A stretch of 64,000 nt of DNA from Carbonatibacter sp965199245 (GTDB lineage Bacteria > Pseudomonadota > Alphaproteobacteria > Kiloniellales > Kiloniellaceae), in assembly GCA_965199245.1 (NCBI GenBank), contig CBDAQP010000003.1, forward strand, positions 310,001 through 374,000, given 5' to 3'. Positions 44,106 through 53,485 of the stretch are shown piece by piece. Position 1 is the stretch's first letter; every line of letters begins with the position of its first letter. Both the position numbers and the translations under genes were made by a program. The notes beneath the pieces were generated by a model, which was given only the letters and a program-made list of their open reading frames with translations, was not told the origin of the DNA and made no database searches.

Positions 44106-44159
44106 GCCCGCCGCTTTCCCATCATTCCATTAGGATTCATGAGGAGACTCATGGGGAGC

Positions 44160-45032
44160 CTATTCATCGGGTTGCCAATCGCGCAGATTCTTTGCCCGTC
44201 TGTTATCGACTTCAAGATTTTCGCCCAATTTTACCCATAGATTTTTCCGACCCGTCACAGCAAATAGAACCTTTAGCAACAGGGGAGGACAGGGAAAAAT
44301 GCGCGCCGCCAAATTATGATCTCTTGCAATTTTGCGCACAATTTCGGCTGTTGAATAGCGTCTGTCATTACTAACCAGAAAAGTTTCATTGTCTGTTGCC
44401 TCAAGGCATTTTTCGATAAAACGAACCAGAGAAGATAACGAGACAAGAGACCGCGCATTCCTGAGCGAGCCAAAGGGCAAGGGAAAACAGATCATTTTCC
44501 GCAACGTTTCGAGGTTTCCTTTGAGGTTTGGCCCATAGACAAGCGGCGGGCGGATAATAACGTAACGCTTCCCCGAACCAGAAAAACTGTCCTTGACGAC
44601 CTGCTCTGCAGCAAGTTTCGTCACGCCATAGGCATCCTGTGGCTCTGTCGGCGACAATTCGGAAAAAGGAACACCGGGGGCTGTTGTTTCCCCATGAACC
44701 TTGGCCGAACTGAGATAAACCAGTTTCTGTACCGAGGATTTCTGAATAGCCTCGCACAAGGCCGTGGTTATGTCCACATTGACGCAGTGATAAAGATGAC
44801 AGTCATTTCCCCGATCATGCGTATGAGCAATCAGATGAACAACAGCATCGACACCCGCCAAGGCATCTGCCCACGCATCCGCCTGACAAAAATCAGAAAT
44901 CACAACGCCACTCGCCAAAGCACCCCCGAGGGGGGGACGCACGGCCCGCACCACCTCAACGCCCTTTTGCTCCAACCAAGGGACAAGTGCCTGCCCGACA
45001 AAACCCGAAGCACCCGTGACCAGAACCCGCAT
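44160..45032 (-). CDS. NAD-dependent epimerase/dehydratase family protein
   Basis: 290-residue extended short-chain dehydrogenase: MRVLVTGASGFVGQALVPWL (NAD loop), VDAVVHLIAHTHDRGNDCHL, VYLSSAKVHGETTAPG, the catalytic YGVTKLAAEQVV and VIIRPPLVYGPNLKGNLETL. It is like WcaG/UDP-sugar 4-epimerase-type proteins found in O-antigen gene sets, but the substrate is unknown. It ends the nqr transcription unit: 2 bases from nqrF on the same strand. Confidence 0.85.
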   Translation of the reverse strand: MRVLVTGASGFVGQALVPWLEQKGVEVVRAVRPPLGGALASGVVISDFCQADAWADALAGVDAVVHLIAHTHDRGNDCHLYHCVNVDITTALCEAIQKSSVQKLVYLSSAKVHGETTAPGVPFSELSPTEPQDAYGVTKLAAEQVVKDSFSGSGKRYVIIRPPLVYGPNLKGNLETLRKMICFPLPFGSLRNARSLVSLSSLVRFIEKCLEATDNETFLVSNDRRYSTAEIVRKIARDHNLAARIFPCPPLLLKVLFAVTGRKNLWVKLGENLEVDNRRAKNLRDWQPDE

Positions 45033-45034
45033 TC

Positions 45035-46258
45035 TTACCCACCAAAATCGTCTAGCATAATATCATCGCGGTCAACCCCGAGGTCAAGCAACATAGAAAT
45101 GACAGAACTATTCATAATGGGGGGACCGCACATATAAAATTCACAATCCTCGGGGGCAGGGTGATCCTTGAGATATTGGTCATAAAGAACATTGTGAATG
45201 AACCCTGTGTGCCCCGTCCAGTTATCATCAGGCAGGGCATCGGACAGGGCCACATGCCAAGTAAAATTGGGAAACTGTTCTGCAAGCCGGTCAAAGTCTT
45301 CGACGAAAAACATTTCACGTTTTGACCGCGCCCCATACCAAAAGGTAATCTTGCGCTCCCTATTTTCCAGACGCTTGAGCTGGTCAAAAATATGACTCCG
45401 CATCGGGGCCATTCCCGCACCGCCGCCGATGAAAACCATTTCCTTGTCCGTGTCACGGGCGAAAAATTCACCAAAGGGGCCGGAAATTGTCACCTGATCG
45501 CCCGGTTTGAGGTTGAAAATCCACGATGACATTTTTCCAGTAGGGATGCCCTCTGTGCGTGGAGGCGGGGAGGCCACGCGCACATTGAGCATAATAATGC
45601 CTTTTTCATCCGGGTAGTTCGCCATGGAATAGGCCCGTTCAATCGGTTCCTCGACTACCGACTCATATTGCCAGAGGTTAAACTTGTCCCAGTCTTCGCG
45701 GTATTCATCCTGAACGTCAAAATCACTATATGTCAGCCGATGGGCCGGGGCCTCGATTTGAATATAGCCCCCCGCGCGAAAATTGACATCTTCGCCGTCG
45801 GGCAGTTCTAAAACAAGGGCCTTGATAAAGGTCGCAACATTGTCATTCGAACGCACGGTGCAGACCCATTTTTGAACGCCGAAGACGTCTTCGGGGACTT
45901 CGATCGACATATCTTGCTTGACCGCAACCTGACAGGACAAGCGATCCCCACAGGCGGCTTCGCGACGGGTAATGTGGCTTTCCTCGGTGGGTAGAATTGC
46001 CCCCCCGCCAGATAGAACACGCACCCGACACTGGGCACAGGTTCCCCCGCCCCCACAGGCCGAGGGGACAAAAAGTTTTTGTGCCGCCAGTGTCTGTAAC
46101 AGCTTCCCCCCCGCAGGGACGGACACCGTTTTTTCCCCGTTGATGGTAATGGCGACATCACCTGATGACACCAGCCGCGCACGCGCCAGCAAAATCACAG
46201 TGACCAGTGACAAAACAATCAGGGTAAAGAGCAAAACACCCAGTCCAAAGGTCGCCAC
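45035..46258 (-). CDS. nqrF: Na+-translocating NADH:quinone reductase subunit F
   Basis: NADH-oxidising subunit. 407 residues: one N-terminal helix (FGLGVLLFTLIVLSLVTVIL), a [2Fe-2S] ferredoxin domain with SACGGGGTCAQCRVRV and RLSCQV, then an FAD domain (YSMANYP) and an NADH domain (VFIGGGAGMAPMRSHIFDQL, FWYGARSKREMFFVEDF, CEFYMCGPPIMNSSV). Family-typical in length. Last of the nqr genes. Confidence 0.97.
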   Translation of the reverse strand: MATFGLGVLLFTLIVLSLVTVILLARARLVSSGDVAITINGEKTVSVPAGGKLLQTLAAQKLFVPSACGGGGTCAQCRVRVLSGGGAILPTEESHITRREAACGDRLSCQVAVKQDMSIEVPEDVFGVQKWVCTVRSNDNVATFIKALVLELPDGEDVNFRAGGYIQIEAPAHRLTYSDFDVQDEYREDWDKFNLWQYESVVEEPIERAYSMANYPDEKGIIMLNVRVASPPPRTEGIPTGKMSSWIFNLKPGDQVTISGPFGEFFARDTDKEMVFIGGGAGMAPMRSHIFDQLKRLENRERKITFWYGARSKREMFFVEDFDRLAEQFPNFTWHVALSDALPDDNWTGHTGFIHNVLYDQYLKDHPAPEDCEFYMCGPPIMNSSVISMLLDLGVDRDDIMLDDFGG

Positions 46259-46271
46259 AGGATATACTCCC

Positions 46272-46880
46272 TTACAATTTGACGCCGCTGAAAGACATAA
46301 AGGCCATCGCCATCAGTCCAGCGGTGATAAAGGTAATCCCCAAGCCCTGCAAGCCATCGGGAATATCAGAGTATTTCAATTTTTCACGCACCCCCGCCAT
46401 GGCTGTAATGGCCAATGCCCAGCCAAAGCCCGACGACACACCATAGGTCAGGGATTCGGCAAAGTTGTAATCGCGTTCAACCATAAAAAGTGACCCGCCC
46501 AAAATGGCACAGTTCACCGTAATCAGGGGCAGAAAAACCCCCAACGCATTGTAGAGCGGGGGGAAATATTTATCGAGCACCATTTCCAGGATCTGCACCA
46601 GTGCCGCAATGACCCCAATATAGGAAATCAGCCCCAAAAAGGTCAGATCAACATCCCCAAACCCCGCCCAATCGAGTGCACCAGGAGCGAGCAAATAGGT
46701 CAGGATCAGATTATTCGCCGGAACAGTAATGGCCTGAACAATCATCACAGACAGCCCAAGACCCATCGCCGTAACTATTTTTTTAGACACCGCGATAAAG
46801 GTACACATGCCCAGAAAAAAAGACAGGGCCAGATTTTCAACAAAAATCGCCTTGACGGCAAGCGAGAGCAAGGCGTCCAT
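46272..46880 (-). CDS. nqrE: Na+-translocating NADH:quinone reductase subunit E
   Basis: 202-residue six-helix subunit of the RnfA/NqrE family, with FVENLALSFFLGMCTFIAVS, LPLITVNCAILGGSLF and SSGFGWALAITAMAGVREKL. The two cysteines in FFLGMC and VNCAIL lie where NqrD/NqrE hold an intramembrane iron cluster. ATG 46880 overlaps the nqrD stop by one base. Confidence 0.96.
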   Translation of the reverse strand: MDALLSLAVKAIFVENLALSFFLGMCTFIAVSKKIVTAMGLGLSVMIVQAITVPANNLILTYLLAPGALDWAGFGDVDLTFLGLISYIGVIAALVQILEMVLDKYFPPLYNALGVFLPLITVNCAILGGSLFMVERDYNFAESLTYGVSSGFGWALAITAMAGVREKLKYSDIPDGLQGLGITFITAGLMAMAFMSFSGVKL

Positions 46881-47527
46881 CAATGATCCCCGACCACCTG
46901 AATTGTGTATTCGCGTTGTTCGACCTGTTGCGGCTTCCACGACCGAAAGGCCCAGATAATCAAACCAATGACAAAAAAGGCCGACGGCGGCAGCAACAGC
47001 AAACCATTGGGGACATACCACCCCCCGTTATTCACCGTTTCAAAGACCGTCACGCCAAAAAGCGACCCTGCCCCGAAAAGTTCGCGAATCACTCCGACCA
47101 ACATCAAAATCAACCCATAGCCCAAGCCATTCCCCAACCCGTCGACAAAGGAGTCGAGCGGCGGGTTTTTCATGGCAAAGGCTTCGGCACGCCCCATGAC
47201 AATACAGTTGGTGATAATCAACCCGACAAAAACAGACAGCGTTTTTGAAATTTCAAAGGCCCACGCCTTGAGAATTTGATCCACCATAATTACCAGCGAG
47301 GCAATAATTACCATTTGAACAATAATGCGAATAGCTGCGGGAATTTGGCTACGAATCATAGAAATAAACAACGACGAAAAAGCCGTCACCAAGGTCACCG
47401 CCAAGGCCATGACAAAGGCAACTTGCAACGAAGAGGTCACCGCCAAGGCAGAACAGATTCCCAAAACCTGCAACGTAATGGGATTGTTATCCACCATCGG
47501 GTCAAGAATGAGTTTTCGGGATGCCAT
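46880..47527 (-). CDS. nqrD: Na+-translocating NADH:quinone reductase subunit D
   Basis: 215-residue six-helix subunit, homologue of NqrE: NNPITLQVLGICSALAVTSS, SVFVGLIITNCIVMGRAEAF and DGLGNGLGYGLILMLVGVIR. Cysteines in GICSAL and TNCIVM match the cluster ligands of the NqrD/E pair. Start ATG 47527 overlaps the nqrC stop. Confidence 0.96.
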   Translation of the reverse strand: MASRKLILDPMVDNNPITLQVLGICSALAVTSSLQVAFVMALAVTLVTAFSSLFISMIRSQIPAAIRIIVQMVIIASLVIMVDQILKAWAFEISKTLSVFVGLIITNCIVMGRAEAFAMKNPPLDSFVDGLGNGLGYGLILMLVGVIRELFGAGSLFGVTVFETVNNGGWYVPNGLLLLPPSAFFVIGLIIWAFRSWKPQQVEQREYTIQVVGDH

Positions 47528-48324
47528 CAGAGTTCTCCAGCCTGCAAACGGGCAAGAAAGGGAGCGTAGCCTGACTCCCCCATCCAAAAACGCACGAGGT
47601 TATCCACCCCGCGAGAGGTCAAGGTCGCCCCGGCCAGTGCGTCAACATGGAAATCCCCCCCCGCAGGCGGGGCCGATCTGGCAACCGTAATGTGAAGAAT
47701 AGATTGTTCATCGCGCAACTTCTTCCTCCGCCACAGGGCCTTCCAGCGCGGATTATCTACCTCTGCACCAAGCCCCGGGGTTTCGGCATGGCTGTAAAAC
47801 TGGAGTCCGTAAATATCGTTTCCGTTTTCTTCTAGGGCGATAAAACCATAGAGCGTAGACCAGAGTCCATAGCCATGAATGGGCAAGATAACCTTATCAA
47901 GGCGTCCGTCCGCGTGTCGCAACAAATAGGCCGTGACAAAACGCGCCTGCCGCCCGATCGAGGCTGGGTCATCGCGCAAAACAACAGACAGTTCAGGGTC
48001 ATCCGCCGCCGCACGGTCATCAAAATTCGACGGGTCAAAACGTTCGGTAAAACGTCCGGTTGCGACTTCCAGCACCCGGGGTTCAAAAACAGAAAAAGCC
48101 TCCGCAACATCCACATCCGGGCTGTAGAGTCCAGCGACCTGGAGGATATTGATCTGTTTGTCCTTGCGCTTATTGAGATCCTGTTGCGCGCGCAGGGACA
48201 CCGCAACGGCGGACACAACCATTGCCGCCACCAAACAGACCACAGTTGCCACAAAAATTGTTTTCGGCACAGAATCCGTCGGCAGGTCGAAAAAGCGGCG
48301 CACTCGTGACTTGTGTTCAGGCAC
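47527..48324 (-). CDS. nqrC: Na+-translocating NADH:quinone reductase subunit C
   Basis: 265-residue subunit with one N-terminal helix (TIFVATVVCLVAAMVVSAVA) and a periplasmic FMN domain. The ApbE flavinylation motif is DALAGATLTSRGVDN, whose threonine takes FMN through a phosphoester. HGYGLWSTLYGFIAL and FYSHAETPGLGAEVDNPRWK are also typical. The GTG at 48324, with GGAGG 10 bases upstream, overlaps the nqrB end by 8 bases; an ATG at 48372 would lie deeper in nqrB. Confidence 0.95.
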   Translation of the reverse strand: MPEHKSRVRRFFDLPTDSVPKTIFVATVVCLVAAMVVSAVAVSLRAQQDLNKRKDKQINILQVAGLYSPDVDVAEAFSVFEPRVLEVATGRFTERFDPSNFDDRAAADDPELSVVLRDDPASIGRQARFVTAYLLRHADGRLDKVILPIHGYGLWSTLYGFIALEENGNDIYGLQFYSHAETPGLGAEVDNPRWKALWRRKKLRDEQSILHITVARSAPPAGGDFHVDALAGATLTSRGVDNLVRFWMGESGYAPFLARLQAGEL

Positions 48325-49516
48325 TGCGCCTTGCCCTCCGTTTGATATTGGCTTGCACCACAAAATAATCAATCAAGGGTGCAAAAACATTGCCAAAAAG
48401 AATAGCAAGCATCATGCCTTCTGGAAAGGCTGGGTTCAGCACCCGAATCATGACAACCATAAACCCGATCAAGGCCCCATAGATCAAACGCCCTGCGTTG
48501 GTGTGACTGGCGGATACAGGTTCCGTCACCATAAAGGCAAGTCCAAAGGCAAAACCACCTGTGACAAGGTGCCAGTACCAGGGCATTGCAAACATGGGAT
48601 TGGTTTCAGACCCGATCAGATTGAGCAGGGATGAAAACCCGATCATCCCCCCCAAACAGCCCACAACCAGCCGCCAGTTGGCAATTCTGGTCATCAATAG
48701 AAAGGCCAAACCAACCAAACAGGCCAGGGTCGAAGTTTCGCCAATCGACCCCTGCACTATTCCCAAAAAGGCATTTGCCCATTCGATCCCCCGTTCGGGC
48801 AAGGAGCCAAACCCATCAGAGGCACTCATAGACAGGGCAGTGGCCCCCGAAAAACCATCAACAGGCGTCCAAATCGTATCGCCCGAGAGGCTGGCGGGAT
48901 AGGCAAAATAAAGAAAGGCCCGCCCGGCCAAGGCAGGATTGAGAAAATTCTTTCCCGTTCCGCCAAAAACTTCCTTGCCAATCACAACCCCGAACGAAAT
49001 CCCCAACGCCACCTGCCACAACGGAACCCCCGGCGGCATGACCAGCGCATAAAGCATAGAGGTCACAAGGAACCCTTCGTTGACTTCATGCCCGCGCACG
49101 ACGGAAAAAATAACTTCCCACATCCCGCCAACGACCAGAGTCGTCAGATAGATTGGCAAAAAATACAGCACCCCGTGAAAAAAATTGGCAAAGGGATTTT
49201 GCGGATCAAACCCGATGCCCAGAGCCTCCACCAGTCCGGCACGCCAGCCAGAGGCCCCGAAAACCTGAGTCGCAGTATTGACCTGAAACCCGACGTTATA
49301 AAGACCGACACAAAGCGCGGGCAAGGTCGCAAGCACCACATAGGTCATGATGCGCTTCATATCGATAAAGGAACGCGCATGGGGGGCAACAGTTGTCACT
49401 GTCCGGGGGGTATAGAGGAAACTTTCCACCATCTCATAGACAGGATAAAACCTTTCGTAAGCCCCCCCCTTTTGAAACTTTGGTTCGAGACGGTCGAAGA
49501 CATGACGCAGACCCAC
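48317..49516 (-). CDS. nqrB: Na+-translocating NADH:quinone reductase subunit B
   Basis: 399-residue membrane subunit of the RnfD/NqrB family. Typical blocks are FIDMKRIMTYVVLATLPALC, GHEVNEGFLVTSMLYALVMP, GGTGKNFLNPALAGRAFLYF and the flavinylation site DGFSGATALSMS. It holds covalent FMN and riboflavin near the quinone and sodium path. nqrA ends 5 bases upstream. Confidence 0.97.
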   Translation of the reverse strand: MGLRHVFDRLEPKFQKGGAYERFYPVYEMVESFLYTPRTVTTVAPHARSFIDMKRIMTYVVLATLPALCVGLYNVGFQVNTATQVFGASGWRAGLVEALGIGFDPQNPFANFFHGVLYFLPIYLTTLVVGGMWEVIFSVVRGHEVNEGFLVTSMLYALVMPPGVPLWQVALGISFGVVIGKEVFGGTGKNFLNPALAGRAFLYFAYPASLSGDTIWTPVDGFSGATALSMSASDGFGSLPERGIEWANAFLGIVQGSIGETSTLACLVGLAFLLMTRIANWRLVVGCLGGMIGFSSLLNLIGSETNPMFAMPWYWHLVTGGFAFGLAFMVTEPVSASHTNAGRLIYGALIGFMVVMIRVLNPAFPEGMMLAILFGNVFAPLIDYFVVQANIKRRARRSA

Positions 49517-49521
49517 CTTGC

Positions 49522-50898
49522 CTATCCCTCCTTTTCAATTTTGTCGAGACATTCGCGCAAGGCCGGGCCATACTCGTACTTTGAAGGACAGGCAAAGCCC
49601 ACCAGCCCGAGGTCTTCTTCGTCGAGTTCCAACGCACCCAGAGCCTGGGCCTGTTCGGTATCCGTCACCAGCAACGCCCGCAACAACTGCGTCGGCAAAT
49701 AGTCTTGTGGCATCAGCTGTTCAAAGGTTCCGGTCGGCACCATCGCCCGCCGCCCGCCATTGAGATTGGACGTCAAATCATGACGCCGCCTAGACAAAAA
49801 AGACCCCAAAACAGGCTGAACGGCATATTTGGATAGCATCGGTCTAATCCAGCCAAGGGGAATTTGCGCCTTGTCTTCCTCGATGATGGTCACCTGACGC
49901 GCATAACGGCCTAGATACCCCGACGGCCCCGCCCCCAGGCGTCCACTGAGAATCGAACCGGAAATCAACCGCACCGCCACACCATCAGGCAGGTCGTCCC
50001 GAACCATATCCGCCAGATTAGCACCGGCAGGGGTCTGCACCAAACGCGGACGCGCACAGCACGGCCCGCAGAGGGCAACCGTACGCCGCGCATCATAACA
50101 CCCGCCCAGCAACAAGCGACCAATGGCAATGACATCCTGATAACCGATTGTCCAAACAGTTTTGTCCGGCCCCAACGGGTCAAGAAAATGAATGTGTGTA
50201 CCGACCAGTCCGGCAGGGTGCGGCCCCGAAAAACCCACAACCTCGACGGATTCAAAATCCGGTACAGTTTCAAAGTCCGGCCCGTCAGGATCGCCACACG
50301 ATAGATCAGCCCCTCCCGCCTGACAAAGCCAAACCTTTGGCGCACCCAGCAGGGCCATCGCCGCCAGTCCGCGCCGGAATGCCCCGTGTTCTGTAGCAAT
50401 GAGTCCAACAGGATCCGGGGCAAGGGGTTCTGTGTCTATCGCCGTGACAAAAATCGCCGCAGGGGTGCTATCGGGGTCAGGCACACGGGAATAGGGGCGC
50501 GTGCGAAACGACGTCCATAGACCGGATTGACACAACCGAGCCCTGAGTCCGTCGGGCGTGGTCGGATCTCCAACGGATGAAAAATCAATCGGCTCTGCCG
50601 CAGTATCATCGACATCAATCACGACGCTCACCAGCGCACGACGCGCCCCGCGATGAATGGCTTGCACACGCCCACAAACAGGCGCGGTCATCATCACGGT
50701 GGGATTGTCGCGGTCAATCATGACGGGGGTGCCTGCGGCAACAACATCACCTTCGCTCACGAGCAGGCGCGGCTTGAGACCAATGTAATCCGCCCCCAAC
50801 AAAGCGACCGCGCGCACGGGAACCTGTTCCACCGCTCCCTGCACAGAAACACCATTCACAGGCAGATCAAGACCTTTTCGCAAAACAAAATGACGCAC
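49522..50898 (-). CDS. nqrA: Na+-translocating NADH:quinone reductase subunit A
   Basis: 458-residue cytoplasmic subunit that binds ubiquinone. It starts MRHFVLRKGLDLPVNG, with VALLGADYIGLKPRLLVSEG, RVQAIHRGARRALVSVVID and, near the end, MVPTGTFEQLMPQDYLPTQL. First gene of the nqrABCDEF unit on the minus strand. It is divergent from apbE, with about 200 bases for two promoters. Confidence 0.95.
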   Translation of the reverse strand: MRHFVLRKGLDLPVNGVSVQGAVEQVPVRAVALLGADYIGLKPRLLVSEGDVVAAGTPVMIDRDNPTVMMTAPVCGRVQAIHRGARRALVSVVIDVDDTAAEPIDFSSVGDPTTPDGLRARLCQSGLWTSFRTRPYSRVPDPDSTPAAIFVTAIDTEPLAPDPVGLIATEHGAFRRGLAAMALLGAPKVWLCQAGGADLSCGDPDGPDFETVPDFESVEVVGFSGPHPAGLVGTHIHFLDPLGPDKTVWTIGYQDVIAIGRLLLGGCYDARRTVALCGPCCARPRLVQTPAGANLADMVRDDLPDGVAVRLISGSILSGRLGAGPSGYLGRYARQVTIIEEDKAQIPLGWIRPMLSKYAVQPVLGSFLSRRRHDLTSNLNGGRRAMVPTGTFEQLMPQDYLPTQLLRALLVTDTEQAQALGALELDEEDLGLVGFACPSKYEYGPALRECLDKIEKEG

Positions 50899-51095
50899 AA
50901 CATTGCTCGTTCTGGTAAAAATTTTTGCTGTTATGCGCTATTTGCCCCCCACCCGAAAGCCTTTTTTAAAGGGGAGTGCCACTTTTTGCCAAAACCATCT
51001 TGGCAATAGGTGGACAAGGCATTAATGAAAGGAACAGTCATCCTGCGTTTAAAGCGTCAGGACGTAATATTGGAAAATTACGCTGGAGTTTGCAC
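50899..51095. promoter_or_regulatory. Divergent promoter region between nqrA and apbE
   Basis: About 197 bases with no gene, AT-rich in parts (50925-50980). It must drive nqr to the left and apbE-nqrM to the right. GGAG at 51085-51088 is the ribosome binding site for apbE. Confidence 0.5.
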
Positions 51096-52109
51096 GTGCC
51101 CACCCCCCTTTCAAGACGACACTTTCTGATCCTGTCCGCCGCCGCAACGACCCTAGGGGCCTGTGCACAAAGCCCGCTGAGCATCGCCGGATTGACCATG
51201 GGAACCAGCTACCGCGTTGTCGTGGCGAACCCGGGTACTCTGGGCGAAAAAAACCTCCGCCAGGTGGTGGAGACAACACTGGCCGGGATCAACAAAAAAC
51301 TGTCGAACTGGGATTCCGATTCCGAACTGTCAGGCTTCAATGCCGCAACGACCACAGACCCGATGACTGTTTCCCCGGATCTTGCGACTGTTATGGCGGC
51401 GGCTGACCAGGTTCACACCGCCAGCGCGGGCGGTTTTGATGTGACCCTCGCCCCTCTGATTGATCTGTGGGGATTCGGCCCCGCAAGACAGAGACACAAA
51501 GCCCCCGCGCAGGACGCCATCGACAGCGTTCTGGCCCAATGCGGTCAGTCGCGCTACCTACAAAGAGCGGACGGTCGGTTGCAAAAACGTCTCCCACAGG
51601 TGCAGATTTCACTTTCTGCCATTGGCAAAGGGTACGGCGTTGATGCTGTGGCCCGTACACTCGACGGCCTGGGCCTGCGCAATTATATGGTTGAAATTGG
51701 CGGCGACCTTTACACCGCTGGCCTCAATCCAGATGGACGCCCGTGGCAAATCGGCATTGAAACTCCGCTGGCCCACACGCGCACTACGCATCAGGTTGTT
51801 GATCTTTCCGCTCGTGGCCTTGCGACATCGGGTGACTATCGTAACAGCTTTACCGAAGGGCGCACGTCCTACTCGCACATTCTCGATTCTAGCACAGGCC
51901 GCCCTGTTACGCATGACACGGCCTCTGTCAGTGTCGTCGCAGACAACACCATGCTGGCGGATGCTTGGGCGACGGCCCTTTTGGTTTTGGGGCAACAGCG
52001 CGGTTTAGAGGTCGCAGAACGCCACAACATCGCCGCACTTTTTATCACGCGCGACGCCAGGCATTTCACCACCACGCCCAGCCCTGCCTTTCGCGCCCAA
52101 TACACCTAA
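51096..52109 (+). CDS. apbE: FAD:protein FMN transferase
   Basis: Transfers FMN from FAD onto Thr of NqrB and NqrC. From GTG 51096 the protein begins with a lipoprotein signal (RRHFLILSAAATTLGACAQ, lipobox LGAC). It continues with GLTMGTSYRVVVANPG, SNWDSDSELSGFNAAT, ISLSAIGKGYGVDAVARTLD, YMVEIGGDLYTAGLNPDGRP and SYSHILDSSTGRPVTHDTAS. 337 residues. An ATG-less longer frame upstream has no similarity. Usually follows nqrF; here it is divergent from nqrA. Confidence 0.95.
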   Translation: MPTPLSRRHFLILSAAATTLGACAQSPLSIAGLTMGTSYRVVVANPGTLGEKNLRQVVETTLAGINKKLSNWDSDSELSGFNAATTTDPMTVSPDLATVMAAADQVHTASAGGFDVTLAPLIDLWGFGPARQRHKAPAQDAIDSVLAQCGQSRYLQRADGRLQKRLPQVQISLSAIGKGYGVDAVARTLDGLGLRNYMVEIGGDLYTAGLNPDGRPWQIGIETPLAHTRTTHQVVDLSARGLATSGDYRNSFTEGRTSYSHILDSSTGRPVTHDTASVSVVADNTMLADAWATALLVLGQQRGLEVAERHNIAALFITRDARHFTTTPSPAFRAQYT

Positions 52110-52120
52110 GGGGAAAAACC

Positions 52121-52375
52121 GTGACCACCTTTTTCCTTGCCTTTTGCCTCTTCCTGCTCGTCATTGCGGGAATGGCTTTGGGGGTCATTTTCCAAGGTAA
52201 ACAACTCAAAGGAAGCTGCGGCGGATTAAACGCTGTTGCCGGGGCCGATCATTGTCTAGTGTGTCATAAACCCATCAACCCCGACGACCCTTTGCGGGAT
52301 CGCCTCGCCTGCCCCCGCGCCAAAAGTCATGTGCACCCAAAAATCACGGGCGCAGGGATCGAGGATAAGGTCTAA
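52121..52375 (+). CDS. nqrM: NqrM, Na+-NQR maturation factor
   Basis: 84 residues from GTG 52121 (AAGGGG upstream). One membrane helix (FFLAFCLFLLVIAGMALGVI) is followed by four cysteines in GSCGGL, CLVC and LACP. This is the DUF539/NqrM pattern, thought to deliver iron for the NqrD/E cluster. It follows apbE by 11 bases, the standard apbE-nqrM order. Confidence 0.9.
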   Translation: MTTFFLAFCLFLLVIAGMALGVIFQGKQLKGSCGGLNAVAGADHCLVCHKPINPDDPLRDRLACPRAKSHVHPKITGAGIEDKV

Positions 52376-52382
52376 AGGCCTG

Positions 52383-52595
52383 TTACACCGATAACGGGAC
52401 AAGGGCCAGAATGAGAAAGGCCGCGCCGCTCACAAATCCCGCGCCCCACAGCCACCAGACCGCACCATCTCGCCCCCACGCACGGCGATAAAGGTAGCCT
52501 GCTAGACAGGCCACAATAAACAGGAGTGTCGCGCTCTGTGGCGTTAAAAAATCCAGAATACCCCCCAAAAAAAGCCTGAAAGCACTCTCTATCAT
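52383..52595 (-). CDS. Small membrane protein of unknown function
   Basis: 70 residues from ATG 52595 with two hydrophobic helices (SATLLFIVACLAGYLYRRAW and LWGAGFVSGAAFLILALVPL). The frame is open up to 52724 but only this part looks like protein. Convergent with nqrM (7 bases apart) and divergent from the transglycosylase gene. Unrecognised family. Confidence 0.5.
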   Translation of the reverse strand: MIESAFRLFLGGILDFLTPQSATLLFIVACLAGYLYRRAWGRDGAVWWLWGAGFVSGAAFLILALVPLSV

Positions 52596-52770
52596 GCTCT
52601 GTGCGCAAACCTGATACGCCTGCGTCGAAACGGCGTCAAGGTCACAGAACCTTTTCAGTTTGCGTACGACGCACTCCCCTGGTTCATGCGCAGAGCGCGA
52701 CACTACTATAATCGAAAATGGCATTGATTTTGCTAAACCCTATACAGGATCAAAAAATGGAGCCTGTCCC

Positions 52771-53412
52771 GTGTTTAGTCGTCTGTCGTCTGCCTTTGTC
52801 GTATTCTCGCTGATTGTTTTTCCCCTGATGCCTGCGGGTGCGGCCTCTGTCGGAGCCATTCAGACCGTTACCCCCACAACAGAGGATCGGCTGACCGGCT
52901 CCGCGCACAGCGCGACCGCAGGACTCTGTACCGCCGCGATTGGGAGGGTGGAGCGGGACAACCGCATTCCGCTTTATCTGCTCCGCGCCATTGCACTCAA
53001 GGAAACGGGGCGGTGGGATGCCGCGAACAAGGTCAGTCAGGCCTGGCCCTGGACAGTCACTGCCGAGGGACAGGGGCAATATTTTCCGCGCAAGGTAGAT
53101 GCCATTGCCGCCGTCAAGGCCCTGATGGCCCGGGGGGTGCGTTCGATTGATGTTGGCTGTTTACAGATTAACCTGCGCTATCACGCTGATGCCTTTGCTG
53201 ATTTGAACGCGGCCTTTGACCCCCTGACCAATGCCCGCTACGCAGGAAAATTCTTGCAAGGCTTGCGGCGCGAGCTCCATTCTTGGACGCTAGCGGTCGG
53301 GGGCTATCACTCGCGCACCCCGGCACGCGCTGGTCCCTATCGGCACAAGGTCATTCGCCTGTGGCGGCAACTGCAACAGGACGCCAACAAAGCCCGCCGC
53401 ATCGCATCGTAA
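52771..53412 (+). CDS. Lytic transglycosylase-like protein (SLT fold)
   Basis: 213 residues from GTG 52771 with a signal peptide (SAFVVFSLIVFPLMPAGAA). The SLT domain has IPLYLLRAIALKETGRWD, with the catalytic Glu in KETGR, SIDVGCLQINLRYHADAFAD and WTLAVGGYHSRTPARAGPYR. Such enzymes cleave the glycan strands of peptidoglycan in the periplasm. Relatives in alphaproteobacteria lie near flagellar or secretion genes, but none is here. Confidence 0.88.
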   Translation: MFSRLSSAFVVFSLIVFPLMPAGAASVGAIQTVTPTTEDRLTGSAHSATAGLCTAAIGRVERDNRIPLYLLRAIALKETGRWDAANKVSQAWPWTVTAEGQGQYFPRKVDAIAAVKALMARGVRSIDVGCLQINLRYHADAFADLNAAFDPLTNARYAGKFLQGLRRELHSWTLAVGGYHSRTPARAGPYRHKVIRLWRQLQQDANKARRIAS

Positions 53413-53485
53413 AAACCATGCCGTGCTCCGTGTGCAAAATAAAAAAGTGCTCCGCGCGCGAACTCAAATAGAAGGAACGCCACGG

